A stretch of DNA of 64,000 nucleotides from NCBI GenBank assembly GCA_032622095.1, contig CP136062.1, forward strand, positions 19,221,739 to 19,285,738. The letters run 5' to 3'. Within the stretch, counting starts at the first letter, position 1. Each line of letters begins with the position of its first letter. The position numbers and the translations under genes were made by a program. The DNA comes from Siphonodentalium dalli (Eukaryota; Mollusca; Scaphopoda; Gadilida; Siphonodentaliidae). Below are positions 33,698-55,190 of this stretch, one piece after another. The notes beneath the pieces are model-generated. The model was not told the DNA's origin and ran no database searches. It was given only the letters and a program-made list of their open reading frames with translations.

Positions 33698-34992
33698 CCA
33701 ATCAAATCAAATCCAAGAGTGAACAAAATTAGGGACCCAGAGCGTGTCGCATCGCCACATAATCTGACAAATTTACCCTTTGCAACAAAATTCAGATTGT
33801 ATGCCCAAAAATGGGTGTTTTGTTAAAATGAATTATTTGAGACAGATAGTGCACCTTTAATGCCGAAAAGTGGACAAACGAGCCCAGCCGCCTCTCGTCG
33901 TTTTTAGTGATCCGACTATTCTCGATTTGTTATTGGGAGTGGACCGGGAAATTCTAAGGGACACAGCGAACCCCAGTTTCGAGTCCGTAAAATCGAGGGG
34001 GTGGTAATTCAAGTCACAAATTTGTCATTTCCTTCCATGTAATGAAATGCGACTTTTTTGCGTCTTGAAGATTGTTATTACTGGCATCCAGTTACATTGT
34101 CAAATCGGCGTTATTATATGTCCCTGTGTGTTTTCCGCGACCAAAACAAAAGATTTTCGATTCGAAAATCGCGCTTTTTGGGTATTTATGTTGTTTTTAA
34201 AAGTATTTATGTAAAGTAGACTTGACAGCCATACGACTTCTGTTAAAAAAAAACGTTGTCATGTAAGACATAAAACATGAAAAAAAGGGGTCGAGTCCCA
34301 ATGGTGTTGTGTCTGCTGGGGGGTTAAAGTGGAACATAGGTGCTCCGACGAAGTTTTATTTTGTGCCCAATGTCTGCAACGGGGGGGGGGGGGGGGGGGG
34401 CGTAAATACAGCCCAATACAGGGAGAAGTGGTGTAGTTCTTGTCTGGAAAGCACGTTTTTTTTAATTAATATTGTGTTTTCTGTGACAATTTGATAAATG
34501 TTTAAGCAAAAACTCACACATTTTAGATTGCGTATATAGGTTATAAGCAACTAAATAGTTGAAATTATGCCCCTTGGCATTTGTGTAGGGAAACTCGAGT
34601 CAGCATAACAAAAATACCGACAGCTGAATGGTGTATAATATATTCGGTTGTTTAATGTGAAACAAAAGAGAAATTCATAGGCTATGTTAATTCCTCGGCC
34701 ATTTGTGTGGGATTGTTCGTCAAGCGGCTACATTGGTCGCCAAATTTGGTAGGGGGTGGGGGTATTTTTCTATACTGAAATTTTGTGCACAAAAGGGGGT
34801 AGTTGTGGAAATGCCAATTTATTTCCAGGAATAAGTATGGTAAGGCACCATTTCTTTTTTGACTATACTTATGTCCGATGTGGAGTTATACACGCAAAAA
34901 TATTTAAAGTTTGGCTCAGTACGGTAATGAATCGTGGGCATGGCTTAACCCTAACACTGTCGCCTATGGGAAATATTTAGTTGATTGTAACC
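33698..34992. other. Spacer between the two copies of the ARF flank
   Basis: Contains a G-run at 34381-34400. No ORF or exon was recognised. Confidence 0.5.
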
Positions 34993-35878
34993 TAGATTGT
35001 ATTGCCTCTCCACATTGTTTCTGTCTCTGACACCAACAGTGTCACTTTAGAAAAGTTTAACCCGCACAATTTTTCTTCCTCGTAAAAAGATACCATGTTA
35101 GACCACGCGTTGTAGCCAATTAGCTGCTCCTCCGTTAATTTATATAGAACACAGACAGACAGACATACGGATATACATATACATTCGCAAATATAGATAT
35201 AGATAAAGTATTGTATATTCATGATGTGGTACACACACATTCGCAAATATAGATAAAGTATTGTATATATGTTATTCATATATGTCACACCCTAATTGGT
35301 GTCATTTTCATTAAAACAATCATTATGGTGTATATGCATCACTTGCATTAGTTCGTGTATAGTACTGTAATACATATATAGTAGTTCAATGCGAAACTGC
35401 ATCGTTGCAAATTTTCGATTATAAACATCGGAGGATAACTCTACATAACATTCCAATAAGGTTATAAATAGCGATGACTGTTAAGTTATTCGCAGCGGAA
35501 TCAATAACACGATAATCTAGAACAGTAAACCCCATTGTCAACACAAGTCCGAGTTTGTTATCGAAAGAAGATTAACTTTCAAGCCTGTCATTTCGAAAAG
35601 ATTCACAGAATGGCTGTTAAATGAATAGTACGGTTACACTGCATGCACCAGTCACACCACAGACCAGTGAATATCAAATCAAATACAGTCGAGGGGGAAT
35701 AACTCATGCAACCATGCGACAGAAATGACGTGTTCGTTTCCAGCATAAACAAAAATTCGTCAATAGTCTTATATATAGCACATCCGCGTATTCTTAACAT
35801 TACCTTTATATAGTGCTGTTATGAGTTAAACTACGACTCAATCGAATGTTAGGAGAATTAAGTTCGGTGAATTGGATA
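34993..35878 (+). repeat. ARF-proximal copy of the duplicated 5'-flanking segment
   Basis: This is the second member of the pair with 32777-33697. It ends 24 bases before the ARF ATG, so it probably holds the promoter and 5' UTR. It contains a TATATAG at 35807-35813 and a TGACGTG at about 35727. Neither is proven to be functional. Confidence 0.85.
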
Positions 35879-35901
35879 ACTATTCGTCTACCAGCCTAAA
35901 A

Positions 35902-45558
<9,657 letters not shown>

Positions 45559-45884
45559 ACAATAATTCACACCTAACCAACACCCTGTTAAGCTGGAGGA
45601 AGTACCTCATGACGTCAGACTGAACTATAATTCACACCTAACCAACACCCTGTCTAGCTGGAGGAAGTACCTCATGACGTCAGACTGAACTATAATTCAT
45701 ACTTAACAAACACCCTGTATCCTATCAGGCGATTGTTGGAATGCCTTTGCAGTGGTGGATTCGTCACATAGCTAAACATAGCGCTATAAACATTGTCTGT
45801 CATACAGTCATACTGCAAATCTTAAATATTTGGTGTCAAATGAGACCTGTGATATTTAATAACGAATGTATTGAGATACGTGTC

Positions 45885-46305
45885 ACTATAGCTGATTTGG
45901 TCATTTTCGCATGGTTTCGAGCAAAAAGACACCCAGGATCTCTCAAAAGTGCAAAAAGACACCCAGGATCTCAAAGCCAAACAAAATAACGATAATTTAG
46001 ATTAGTCGTCTGCTATTTATTAATATGGAACTGCGCTGCCAGTCAGACTCAAATCGGGCGGTATATATATGCCCATTTCAATTCCGTTGATATTTCACTC
46101 CGAACACACAGATATTATAATAATATTAATTAATATATAGCAGACGACTAATCTAAATTCCCATTGTTTGGTGAGACTTTGAGATCATGGGTGTCTTTTT
46201 GGACGTTTTTGTGACATCCTGTGTGTCTTTTTGCACATTTGAGAGATCCTTTGTGTCTTTTTTGCTCGAAACCATGCGACAATGACCAATTCAGCGTCAC
46301 TACAG
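45885..46305. mobile_element. Foldback with GACACCCAGGATCTC motifs
   Basis: CGCATGGTTTCGAGCAAAAA at about 45908 and its complement at about 46262, and TTTAGATTAGTCGTCTGCTA / TAGCAGACGACTAATCTAAA at the inner ends. The motif AAAAAGACACCCAGGATCTC is tandemly repeated inside each arm. Confidence 0.65.
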
Positions 46306-46432
46306 TGTTTCTGGAACAATAAACAACCAACTCTTTGTCACAGTTTTTGGTCGTCATGGCCTTTATCGATGTTATAACAAATTTGTGATTCTCATAATTA
46401 ATACAGAGTCACAATTATATGCCGACCACCAC

Positions 46433-46515
46433 CTTTCACCGCCTCGGTAACACACTCCTCTTTCACCGCCTCGGTAACACACTCCTCTTTCACCGCCTCC
46501 GTGAGACACATCTCT
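46433..46515. repeat. 26-bp tandem repeat, three copies
   Basis: TTTCACCGCCTCGGTAACAC then ACTCCTC, three times, the last altered. Confidence 0.8.
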
Positions 46516-46779
46516 TTCTTCTCTTTTTAACTTTACCCCAACCACAACCCAACGCGACACAGTTACAAACTACAATCTATGTGCATCCTTTGAAAGACCC
46601 CACGAATGTCACGTATTATGTAATATAGATATATGCCATCTTATATAACATGTCAGAAAGGTATATATCCCAATAATAATAAGATGTATCCTTAAAGTGA
46701 CGTGAAACACTCCGGTTTGGTGATCAAATAGAATTGGAGAATAATCTTGTTCAAAGTAGTTGTTTTACAAATATTATAT

Positions 46780-47500
46780 GTAAATTGACAACAAACACCG
46801 TCATTCTTATATATTAATTAAATCCACTGACTGTCGATGGCGAAATCGTTTTCGTTAGTTTATCGCTGATAGATTGAGCATAGTTCAGACGATGTTTTCT
46901 GTGTAGTGCTACGGTCGATTTAGTTGAGATTTTCGGCGATATTAGTAGAATGCTACATTCCTCCGGTTAACATAGCACCTGAATACTAATTTATCAGTTT
47001 CACGCACCCGAACAAGTACATAATATGTCTTTAATCATAGTTTCGATATCACATTTCACGGAATCGCAAATATAATATCTCCAAAATAACCAAAAAGTTA
47101 TTTCAATGAATCCAAACTATAGAGAAATATAAGTGCATGTATAGGTTTTTTATTTCAGATATCCAGAACACATTAACCCTGACCATGTGGGATTGTAAGG
47201 TTCATGTAAAATCGTGGTATATTTTCAAGGGATAATTAAAGACATATTATGTACTTGTTCGGGTGCGTGATGCTGATCAGTTAGTATCCAGGCGCTATGC
47301 CAACTGGGTGATTGTAGCAATCTACTAACATCGCCGACAATCTGAAGCAAATCCACCGTACCACTCTATTGAAAACATCGCCTGAACTACGCTTAATTGT
47401 AAATATTTATCACTCGATTCGGGACGCAAAGGGAAATGATTTCACCATCGATAGTCACTGCATTGAATTAATATATAAGAATGATGGTGTTGTCAATTTT
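46780..47500. mobile_element. Foldback with about 255-bp arms
   Basis: The left arm (about 46780-47038) and right arm (about 47232-47500) are inverted copies: ACATAATATGTCTTTAAT / ATTAAAGACATATTATGT at the inner ends and ATTGACAACA near the outer. The right end meets the T-rich body of a palindrome MITE. Confidence 0.7.
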
Positions 47501-47790
47501 TTACAATTTTAATAATTTTTTCTTGTATTCTTTAACAATTTTATAATTTTACCCATACAGAGCACCAGACAAACATGAGCAGACGACACTCTTCTATATG
47601 CTTCTCTATATGTGTGGGGCTCCCTGCCGGGTAATGGATGTTTTTTATTTTATGTCCTAAAAAATGTAAGAAACATTTATTTAAAAAAAATGATAAAAAA
47701 TTGTTAGGCCAATGCACTCTTATATATGCGAGGCGACCTATGGTCGACTCGCATATATAAGAGAATGCATTGGCACAGGGTAAAAAAAAT
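47495..47790. mobile_element. Partial 67-nt palindrome MITE
   Basis: A T-rich body with TTCTTGTATTCTTTAACAAT, then TTGTTAGGCC, then the palindrome at 47709-47772 ending GCATTGGCACAGGG. No convincing TTAA end is left on either side. Confidence 0.6.
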
Positions 47791-48449
47791 CCCGACTTAC
47801 GACTGGATTTGTTATGGCGGGTCAGTGTTGTGCTAAATTCGCATGCAATAAGCAATGAAATGAGATGCTTATTTCGAGAACATATATACGGAAATGTACC
47901 AATTTACTAAGCCGAGTCCAAATTAAATGAAAACGTTACTGTTGAAATATTTTTCACACGAACCGGGGTGAGGTCTGGAAAATATTTGCAGATACGAGGC
48001 ACACACAAAATTTCCGAACACAAGGTACCCACCACCCACCTACTTGCAAAAAAAACAAATTTCCTCGGCAAAATTTGGGACTAACCCCCTTAGCCCATAT
48101 TTGAACTTCTTAATTTTTTATTAGGAATAACATCCCAAATGTGTTCTTTGTTCATTATTGTTTCCAATCCTGTTCCACTATCTATTTTACAAGTCACTAA
48201 ACACGTCTAAATATATATGTGCCATCCTACCATACCATTTAGTCTTATCCTACCATACCATTTAGTCTTCACCATTATTATTGACTATTGGTAAAACTAA
48301 ATAGCGTGAAACAATTCTATCCCAATCTGCTTCAATTATATTAATATCGGTACTTTATTCTGCGAAACGAACTATGCATAGACCAGTATAAACACCAAAT
48401 CTAATCCCAGCATGATGTTGAGCCTGTTATTGTTGTACAATAATATAAC

Positions 48450-48625
48450 AATAACATGATTTTTGAGGGCATTATGGTTTCTTAACGGCCCGATAGGAAT
48501 GATTAACAGCCAGAGCGCCTATAAGCGGCCCCAGACGAAGTCGAGGGCCGCTAATAGGCACGAGGGCTGTTAATCATTCCGGGAGGGCCGTTAAGAAACC
48601 ATAATGCCCGAAAAATCATGTTATT
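48450..48625. mobile_element. Foldback hairpin around 48.5 kb
   Basis: AATAACATGATTTTTGAGGG pairs with CCCGAAAAATCATGTTATT. The stem continues through GGTTTCTTAACGGCCC, GGAATGATTAACAGCC and GCGGCCC to a loop AGACGAAGTCG. Confidence 0.7.
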
Positions 48626-50692
48626 ACTATTATTTCCACACACTATCATTATGTAAGTGTCGTACCCCGACAAGTTCAAATATTTCACAACATCTCTGAA
48701 TTAACACAATTTAATCAAAATATATAAAAATATATTTTTTTAATTTATACAAATACGCATGGATCGTCTGGGTTGTGTGCAATCAATTATCACGTGATCA
48801 AAACAAAAATCATGCGCCCAAAATACATCGAAATTAGGCAAAATATCACCGGCATCTGAGACCAAATAACTCGCGTAATAATGCTTAAATTGAAATAATA
48901 TATACCTGTGTTTACCTTAGGATACCATTTAATTAGGTATGTGTTCTATGTAACACATGGCAATCGGGTATTTCTTCGTTAAAAAGCTTTATTAGAATAA
49001 AAAATTCCGAAAAAGTCATCGACAGTTTGGTCACGTGACGTGTCGGGCCATCTCGTGCTAACGACGAGCATATCCCATTAGCGCCCTAGGGCCATAATGA
49101 ACTTACATATTCACGTAATTTAGTTAGTGTTATGGGGTTTTATCGCAGGATAAAACGTCATTAATATTCTAGAGAATGCCCTTATAGGTGGAAATAATAC
49201 CAGGTTATTTCCAGGTCCATTTCTTTGCGATATACTGTTTGTGTAATACGCATGTCGCCCACACATGGCTAATCGTTATACGGGGCTAAACCACATTATA
49301 CCAATGACGTTCTATGGTGCTAAAACCATATTATACCAATGAAGTTATACGGGGCTAAAACCACATTATACCAATGACGTTATACGGGGCTAAAACCACA
49401 TTATACCAATGACGTTCTACGGGCTAAAACCACATTATACCAATGACGTTCTACGGGGCTAAAAGCATATTATACCAATGACGTTAAACCATATTATACC
49501 AATGACGTTAAACCATATTATACCAATGACGTTCCATAAAAATAATAACTGAGTCAGGCCATGCTTTTATTATAATTAAATTAAATACAACAAATTATAT
49601 CGCCACTTAAAATTATAAAAGAACATGTTAGGAAACCTTATGAAATCTATATCTATTACACAGTTATAAATTTTTATATTATACCTTGAAATAGATACAT
49701 AATGTTCACCGAAGAGATGCATCATTTTATAGCAACCACCCCGGTGGGTGTTTATACCTAAGGCGTGTGTGAATGATGACGTCATATAATTTTTCTATAT
49801 ATATTTCTATACGATGGAACGATTTTCAGGAAAGAGTGTATGCATTTTTTCGGAATTAACACGTGACTTCCGCTCGTCACTGCGCAGAATCCAGCAGAAA
49901 CTACAGGGTGCTCAGATATAGCGGTGGAATACTCAGACAACAACTGATCAAATTAATTCCCAGGTTCTAGGTCACAGTACTCAGTTCTTACCGAGAATTA
50001 AATACATTTTTTTCATCTGATAAAATTCATTGTGATATTACAAGCATAATAAGTAAATAACTAATTATTCCCCGTCTAGCGACCGCCCTGCAATCCGGCT
50101 TACGGCAATTTAAGTGGTCCAGAAATTACTACCATATATCCCATAGCCTTCACCTTGAACTTCGCCGCCATAGCAAACAGTTTTTGACAATCGGCACTAT
50201 TGCTCGCTTGATTTCGTGAATTACGTTTTCTCCACTTCAACACTGTCGACAATTACTGAGTTATGCTGTTGTGAACTGTTAGAGACAACACTGATAAAGA
50301 TTCAAGAATCATTTAATCAACCAGTGAACCAAAACGTTCAACTTTCAACAGTTCAAGTTCATCATCATGGAAATTTTAAAAAATCAAACGATTCAATTTC
50401 AAAGAAAGAATTCTGTGTTGCGGCGTGCAATGTAGTATGTTTCCTAATTCATAGTTACCGTCTTATCATGTGTGATTCAATCAGTCCATAACTGATTACA
50501 ATTCAAGGAAGTGATATCTGATGAAGATTTTGGCGGTGCTGTTGTGAACACATACATGGTCCTGGATCGAGGCATTTTTATTCAAATCCAAGTTTTTTAA
50601 AGGTAGGTCTGTTTGCTTAAAAAATTAAATTTTAATTTAATGTTATTTATTTAATCGTTTTTCATCATTTGACAATTTGTCGTCATTCGTTA
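48626..50692. other. Region without recognised gene
   Basis: Apart from the 49.3-kb tandem repeat I recognised nothing. An ORF of 91 codons at 50216-50491 has no known similarity and no splice context. Confidence 0.45.
49272..49531. repeat. 35-bp tandem repeat, about eight units
   Basis: The unit is ACCACATTATACCAATGACG, then TTATACGGGGCTAAA. The last two units are shortened to 23 bases (CATTATACCAATGACGTTAAA-like). Confidence 0.88.
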
Positions 50693-50700
50693 CTGTCGTC

Positions 50701-52428
50701 CACAGTTGTTGGCCATTATATATAAGTAGTAGCCCTAGAGTAAGAATAATATAGAAAGTTAGGAAACAACATGTAAAAAACTAAATTTTAAACCCACCCA
50801 CCTCCCATGTTGCACTCGAAATCTCATCAAAACAACTAAGCTTCGGACATGCATAACTACGTATGCAAAACTATCGAATATCGATAATCACACTTACCGT
50901 ACATTTCTTGAGAGGTATATCCAGAAAAACTACTTTTATCAGGTGAAAATGATCAAAATCACGATAAAATTTGTCTCGACACAACATCATTAGCACGGGA
51001 TTGTTAGGATCGATAACTCTTCCGAAAAGTCGGTTGAACTCGGTTCGGTCAAAAAGGCGAAATACATTAAGCGGGCCAACCTTTGACTTGTCCCCGGAGT
51101 ATAAACCTTGCCATCGCTCTATCGTTGACGTCGTCGTTGTATGGGTGGGGGAGGGGGGCATGTCACAAGGCGATGGTGTCGCGAAATATGCATTGTTATA
51201 TGTTTTGATGATCAACTCTTTTCAAAAGTAAATGTAATCGAATATCTACTTGACTAAATATGGGTGAGTGTGTGGGCAAACCGTGCATTTAATAGCTGGA
51301 TGTAGAGTGAGCGCTCAAATCTTCGCGGGCTTTCCAGCACGCACGAGAACAGTCGAGAAACATGTGCTGAACTTGTTCAATGCAACCTGACGCTTTTCGT
51401 GCGTGAACTGTTGTCTGTCGACAACCACACAGATTTGCATCGTCGTCGTCGACCCAATAATTTCTTTGAACACCCGTATCACCCGTATAATTCTTCGTTG
51501 CATTAATTTTCCGTCAGCGTATATCACATAATGTCATATTGCCATGACCTTTAACACTGTAATAAAATATGTCTACAATTGCCGAATCAGCTCTGATAGA
51601 GAATATGCAACTTGCGTTGTGGTAAGTTATTTTATTTTTTATTATGTTTATTACTTGAAAACAAGAACGGGACATATTATGTTATTATGCAAATCTGTGT
51701 GGTTGTCGACAGACAACAGTTCACGCACGAAAAGCGTCAGGTTGCATTGAACAAGTTCAGCACATGTTTCTCGACTGTTCTCGTGCGTGCTGGAAAGCCC
51801 GCGAAGATTTGAGCGCTCACTCTACATCCAGCTATTAAATGCACGGTTTGCCCACACACTCACCCATATTTAGTCAAGTAGATATTCGATTACATTTACT
51901 TTTGAAAAGAGTTGATCATCAAAACATATAACAATGCATATTTCGCGACACCATCGCCTTGTGACGTGCCCCCCCCTCCCCCACCCATACAACGACGACG
52001 TCAACGATAGAGCGATGGCAAGGTTTATACTCCGGGGACAAGTCAAAGGTTGGCCCGCTTAATGTATTTCGCCTTTTTGACCGAACCGAGTTCAACCGAC
52101 TTTTCGGAAGAGTTATCGATCCTAACAATCCCGTGCTAATGATGTTGTGTCGAGACAAATTTTATCGTGATTTTGATCATTTTCACCTGATAAAAGTAGT
52201 TTTTCTGGATATACCTCTCAAGAAATGTACGGTAAGTGTGATTATCGATATTCGATAGTTTTGCATACGTAGTTATGCATGTCCGAAGCTTAGTTGTTTT
52301 GATGAGATTTCGAGTGCAACATGGGAGGTGGGTGGGTTTAAAATTTTGTTTTTTACATGTTGTTTCCTAACTTTCTATATTATTCTTACTCTAGGGCTAC
52401 TACTTATATATAATGGCCAACAACTGTG
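50701..52428. mobile_element. 1.7-kb palindromic hAT-like element with 8-bp target duplication
   Basis: CACAGTTGTTGGCC starts and GGCCAACAACTGTG ends the element, with CTGTCGTC on both sides (50693-50700 and 52429-52436). The two arms (about 50701-51440 and 51690-52428) are near-identical inverted copies of roughly 740 bases around a spacer of about 250. Each arm has an open stretch (minus 51215-50871; plus about 51990-52230) reading RWQGLYSGDKSKVGPLNVFR, then LFDRTEFNRLFGRVIDPNNP, and ending at ACG followed by GTAAGTGTG, a good splice donor. I do not recognise the protein, and I see no hAT transposase motif. The first 12 terminal bases equal those of the 133-bp MITE at 33.3 kb. Confidence 0.88.
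51569..51622 (+). other. Possible short exon in the spacer of the palindromic hAT-like element
   Basis: An ATG opens STIAESALIENMQLAL and is followed by a GTAAGT donor. It lies in the only non-duplicated part of the element. I found no downstream acceptor that keeps a long frame, so this is a coding hint only. Confidence 0.25.
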
Positions 52429-52564
52429 CTGTCGTCAGTGTGTACGTTTGTCGTCATTCCTGTTTGGTTGTCGTCTATCGACTATCGTTTTTCGTCCTTG
52501 GTAGTTTGTCGTCGTGTTTATTGTTGGTCATTAGTTTTCATTCTTTGTTTATTTGTCATCAGTC

Positions 52565-52713
52565 GTGTTTTTCGTTGCAAGTACACTGCGACCCAACTGT
52601 AGTTATCCAGTGGAGCCGCGGCGTACAATGTAGTTGCATTTTGGCCACGGTGGCAATACTATTACTAACTGCACTGTGGTTAAGTGGAAACTAGTTTTGT
52701 CCAGCAGGGTACA
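52565..52713. mobile_element. Diverged short copy of the CCCTGCTGGACAAA foldback
   Basis: The right end TTTGTCCAGCAGGGTAC and the preceding CACTGTGGTTAAGTGGAAAC mirror the left end of 55191-55584, and CAATGTAGTTGCATTTTGGC resembles its interior. Confidence 0.5.
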
Positions 52714-52751
52714 TTATATCCCGTAGATTTTCGACTAGGATTGCCTATTAA

Positions 52752-53142
52752 CCCTTTACCCAACAATCCGGCCAAAACCGGCCAAATAAAGCTTCAACAG
52801 CCTAAAATATCTTGGGTCTGTCTCAATAAAACCATACAAATATGGATATCATTGGAACCGGCTCATTGACCACATTGTGATAGTTACAGTTAGCCATGTG
52901 CCAATGCATTCTCTTATATATGCGAGTCGACCATAGGTCGCCTCGCATATATAAGAGAATGCATTGGCCTAAAAAAAATCCGTTTTTAACACTTTTTACC
53001 ATTTTTTCTTACATTCTTAAACAATTTTATAATTTTTAATGTGTTAAGCCAATGCATTCTCTTATATATGCGAGGCGACCTATGGTCGACTCGCATATAT
53101 AAGAGAATGCATTGGCACAGGGCCCTTCTGTTGGGTAAAGGG
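52752..53142. mobile_element. Best-preserved piggyBac-like MITE with two 67-nt palindromes
   Basis: TTAA at 52748-52751 and 53143-53146, with perfect 14-base ends CCCTTTACCCAACA / TGTTGGGTAAAGGG. Palindromes at 52901-52967 and 53049-53115 are mirror images around an 80-base T-rich centre, so the element can fold as one large hairpin or two small ones. Confidence 0.88.
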
Positions 53143-53784
53143 TTAAAGCACAAACCAGGCGAACGAAAAATACATGTACCATAGGTTACACATAATTTTG
53201 AAACCGGCAGGCCTGGGTCGATGTGTTTGTCGTCCATACATTTTTCGTCGTCGATCATTCGACATTGTGTTTATCGTTGGCCGTTTGTTTTTTCGTCATC
53301 AGTAATTTTTGGTCATCGATATCGTGTTAGTCATTGGCCGTTTGTTTTTCGTCATCAGTCATTTTTCGTTGTCGGTCAGTATTTTCTTTGTTGTTTTTTG
53401 TCATTTGTCATTGTCATTTATCGGGCATTTGCCACCATTCGTCAGCCAGTGTGTTTTTTCGTTAGTTGTTTTTTATCGTTGTTCATTTGACGTTGGTTGT
53501 TTTTCGGAACTTCTGCAGTCCTTCGAATTTGGAAAACGTAGGTGCCCGATATATCGCTCGGAGCTTTTGGGATTTGCGCGCGCCTTTTTTGAGGGAGCAC
53601 AATTCAAATTAACATCGATGAAATTATTACTGAATAAAGACAAACACAAGTATAATGGTATATTGGTATGCACACGTTTAATTCCAAGTGTGGCAACAGA
53701 AACAGAAATAAAAACATTTGTTTATATTGTACATTTAGTCCACATGATGATAACATCAACAATCCCGGTGAATCTGATCATGGT

Positions 53785-54118
53785 AATTAGTCGGTTGGCG
53801 ATTATCGCAATACGATAGGGGAACACATTGTGCGTAACGTAACTATCACAAGTATAACGTACTCTGATAACATCGCCAGTTTCATGGTTCAGAAGTTTTA
53901 AACAAATCATCTTCGGCTTGTTTTATTTTATGTTTATGAAAAACTTAAAAGAATAATAAACGAGGTGATATATATATATAACAACACACAGAATCAAATT
54001 AGCCATTTTCCTGTGAAACCCAGAACAGGCAAGCTACGGTAGGTACAAAAATTGGTGATATCTGAGTACGAACGTCGGAGTGTTCCCCTATCGTATTGCG
54101 ATAATCGCCAACCTAATT
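53785..54118. mobile_element. Foldback, GGTTGGCGATTATCGC ends
   Basis: The inverted pair GGTTGGCGATTATCGCAATA with CGATAGGGGAACAC lies at 53785-53826 and 54080-54118. Weaker pairing continues inward over ACGTACTC.GATA. The spacer holds no recognised gene. Confidence 0.6.
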
Positions 54119-54178
54119 GGTCGACTTCCGCGTCTGAGAGCGCATGCTCATCAGACTCGCTTAAAGTTTCAGAAAAGG

Positions 54179-54440
54179 CTGAATGGAATCAGGATAGGCA
54201 GGTCCGGTCTATGCATGTGTCATTTTTTGACGCGCACGACAAGAGGATCGAACACTTCCACAACTGTTCTACTAGTAGTTTGGGTCAAACACGCACAATG
54301 CGTTGTCAAGCTGATCAAATTGACCGTATGGTTTACGGAACTTTAGTTAAGTCGTTCCGCTCAGTTTTATTCGACAAAATATTATTACATTAAAAACTGC
54401 GCATGCGCAGACCGGACCTGCCTATCCTGATTCCATTCAG
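54179..54440. mobile_element. Foldback with perfect 32-bp inverted ends
   Basis: CTGAATGGAATCAGGATAGG at the left and its complement at the right form a 32-base perfect pair (54179-54210, 54409-54440), and partial pairing continues inward. I see no clear target duplication. Confidence 0.65.
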
Positions 54441-54679
54441 TGCCCACCTAAATGTTCAAACTCGGAAGTGTAATCCTAATCGTATCACTGCTGAGAAAGA
54501 TACATGGTGAATAGTCTTGTCGGCGTTTAACCATTGGTGTGTTTTGTTTGTTAAAATCTCGTTCGCTGGTTGCGCATTTGAAATTTTCGGCGTGCGTATT
54601 TAATAACTTGCTGGTTTTTAGATCTGCGCGCCTTGGCAAGCGCAATTGCGCGCCTCAAAATGGAAGGACTGACTTCTGT

Positions 54680-54850
54680 CTGTGTGTGGGTCTTATAGAA
54701 TCAAAAACTGCTCAACTATCTATCCCACTAAAATTTAGTATGTGCATGTATTATATGTCTACTTTGATCCCAGAAATGAGCGGGTCCAATTTCATGAGTG
54801 ACCATGTCCTTGATCATGACCTCGCTCATATACATGTACATGTACCGCTA
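54680..54850. repeat. Dispersed CAGCTAGT-type repeat, truncated copy
   Basis: Shares TATAGAATCAAAAACTGCTC, ACTTTGATCCCAGAAATGAG and GAGTGACCATGTCCTTGA with the 38.1-kb copy, and lacks the tail because the 54,843 foldback follows. Confidence 0.6.
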
Positions 54851-55188
54851 TACTTAAAGTAATTGACCACCAATAACGTGGTGTCACCCCGTTAATATGG
54901 CGGTACTATACCGCGGTATCCTCATACCGCGGTACTGATACCGCTTGTTAACGCGAACAAGTATGTGTGAGTAAATACCTCCCCTCAAAGAGTTCCATGA
55001 AAATCACTGCGGTATTCAACAAAATTAATGCGGTGCCCGCTAAAAGACTGCGGTATCATTATCGCCCAATACCGTAACTCCACCGCCATGACCGTCTCGA
55101 TACCGCTACCGTTTATTACCGGTATCACCGCGGTCATGACCAGGGTATTACCCCGTTTTTCTGGTCAATTACTTTGAGAATAGCGGTA
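54843..55188. mobile_element. TA-ended foldback rich in CCGCGG
   Basis: The ends TACCGCTATACTTAAAGTAA / TTACTTTGAGAATAGCGGTA are inverted copies. The inside is dense in ACCGCGGTAT and TACCGC words in both directions, giving many alternative stems. It abuts the next foldback. Confidence 0.65.
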
Positions 55189-55190
55189 GG

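Larger units (their letters stand above)
52437..53510. repeat. Degenerate TTTTTCGTC(A/G)TC repeat, interrupted by a foldback copy and a MITE
   Basis: Words such as TTTGTCGTC, TTTTTCGTCATCAGTCATTT and TCATTGGCCGTTTGTTTTTC recur before (52437-52565) and after (53220-53510) the 52752-53142 MITE. The Phe/Val-rich ORFs here are products of this low complexity. Confidence 0.6.

Noticed and set aside
50216-50491. 91-codon ORF as a small gene
   Set aside because: No recognisable motif, biased composition, no neighbouring exons. It could be real, but nothing supports it.
53309-53818. 169-codon ORF as a membrane protein gene
   Set aside because: Its hydrophobic first half is the translation of the degenerate TTTTTCGTC repeat, and the second half resembles nothing and runs into a foldback arm.
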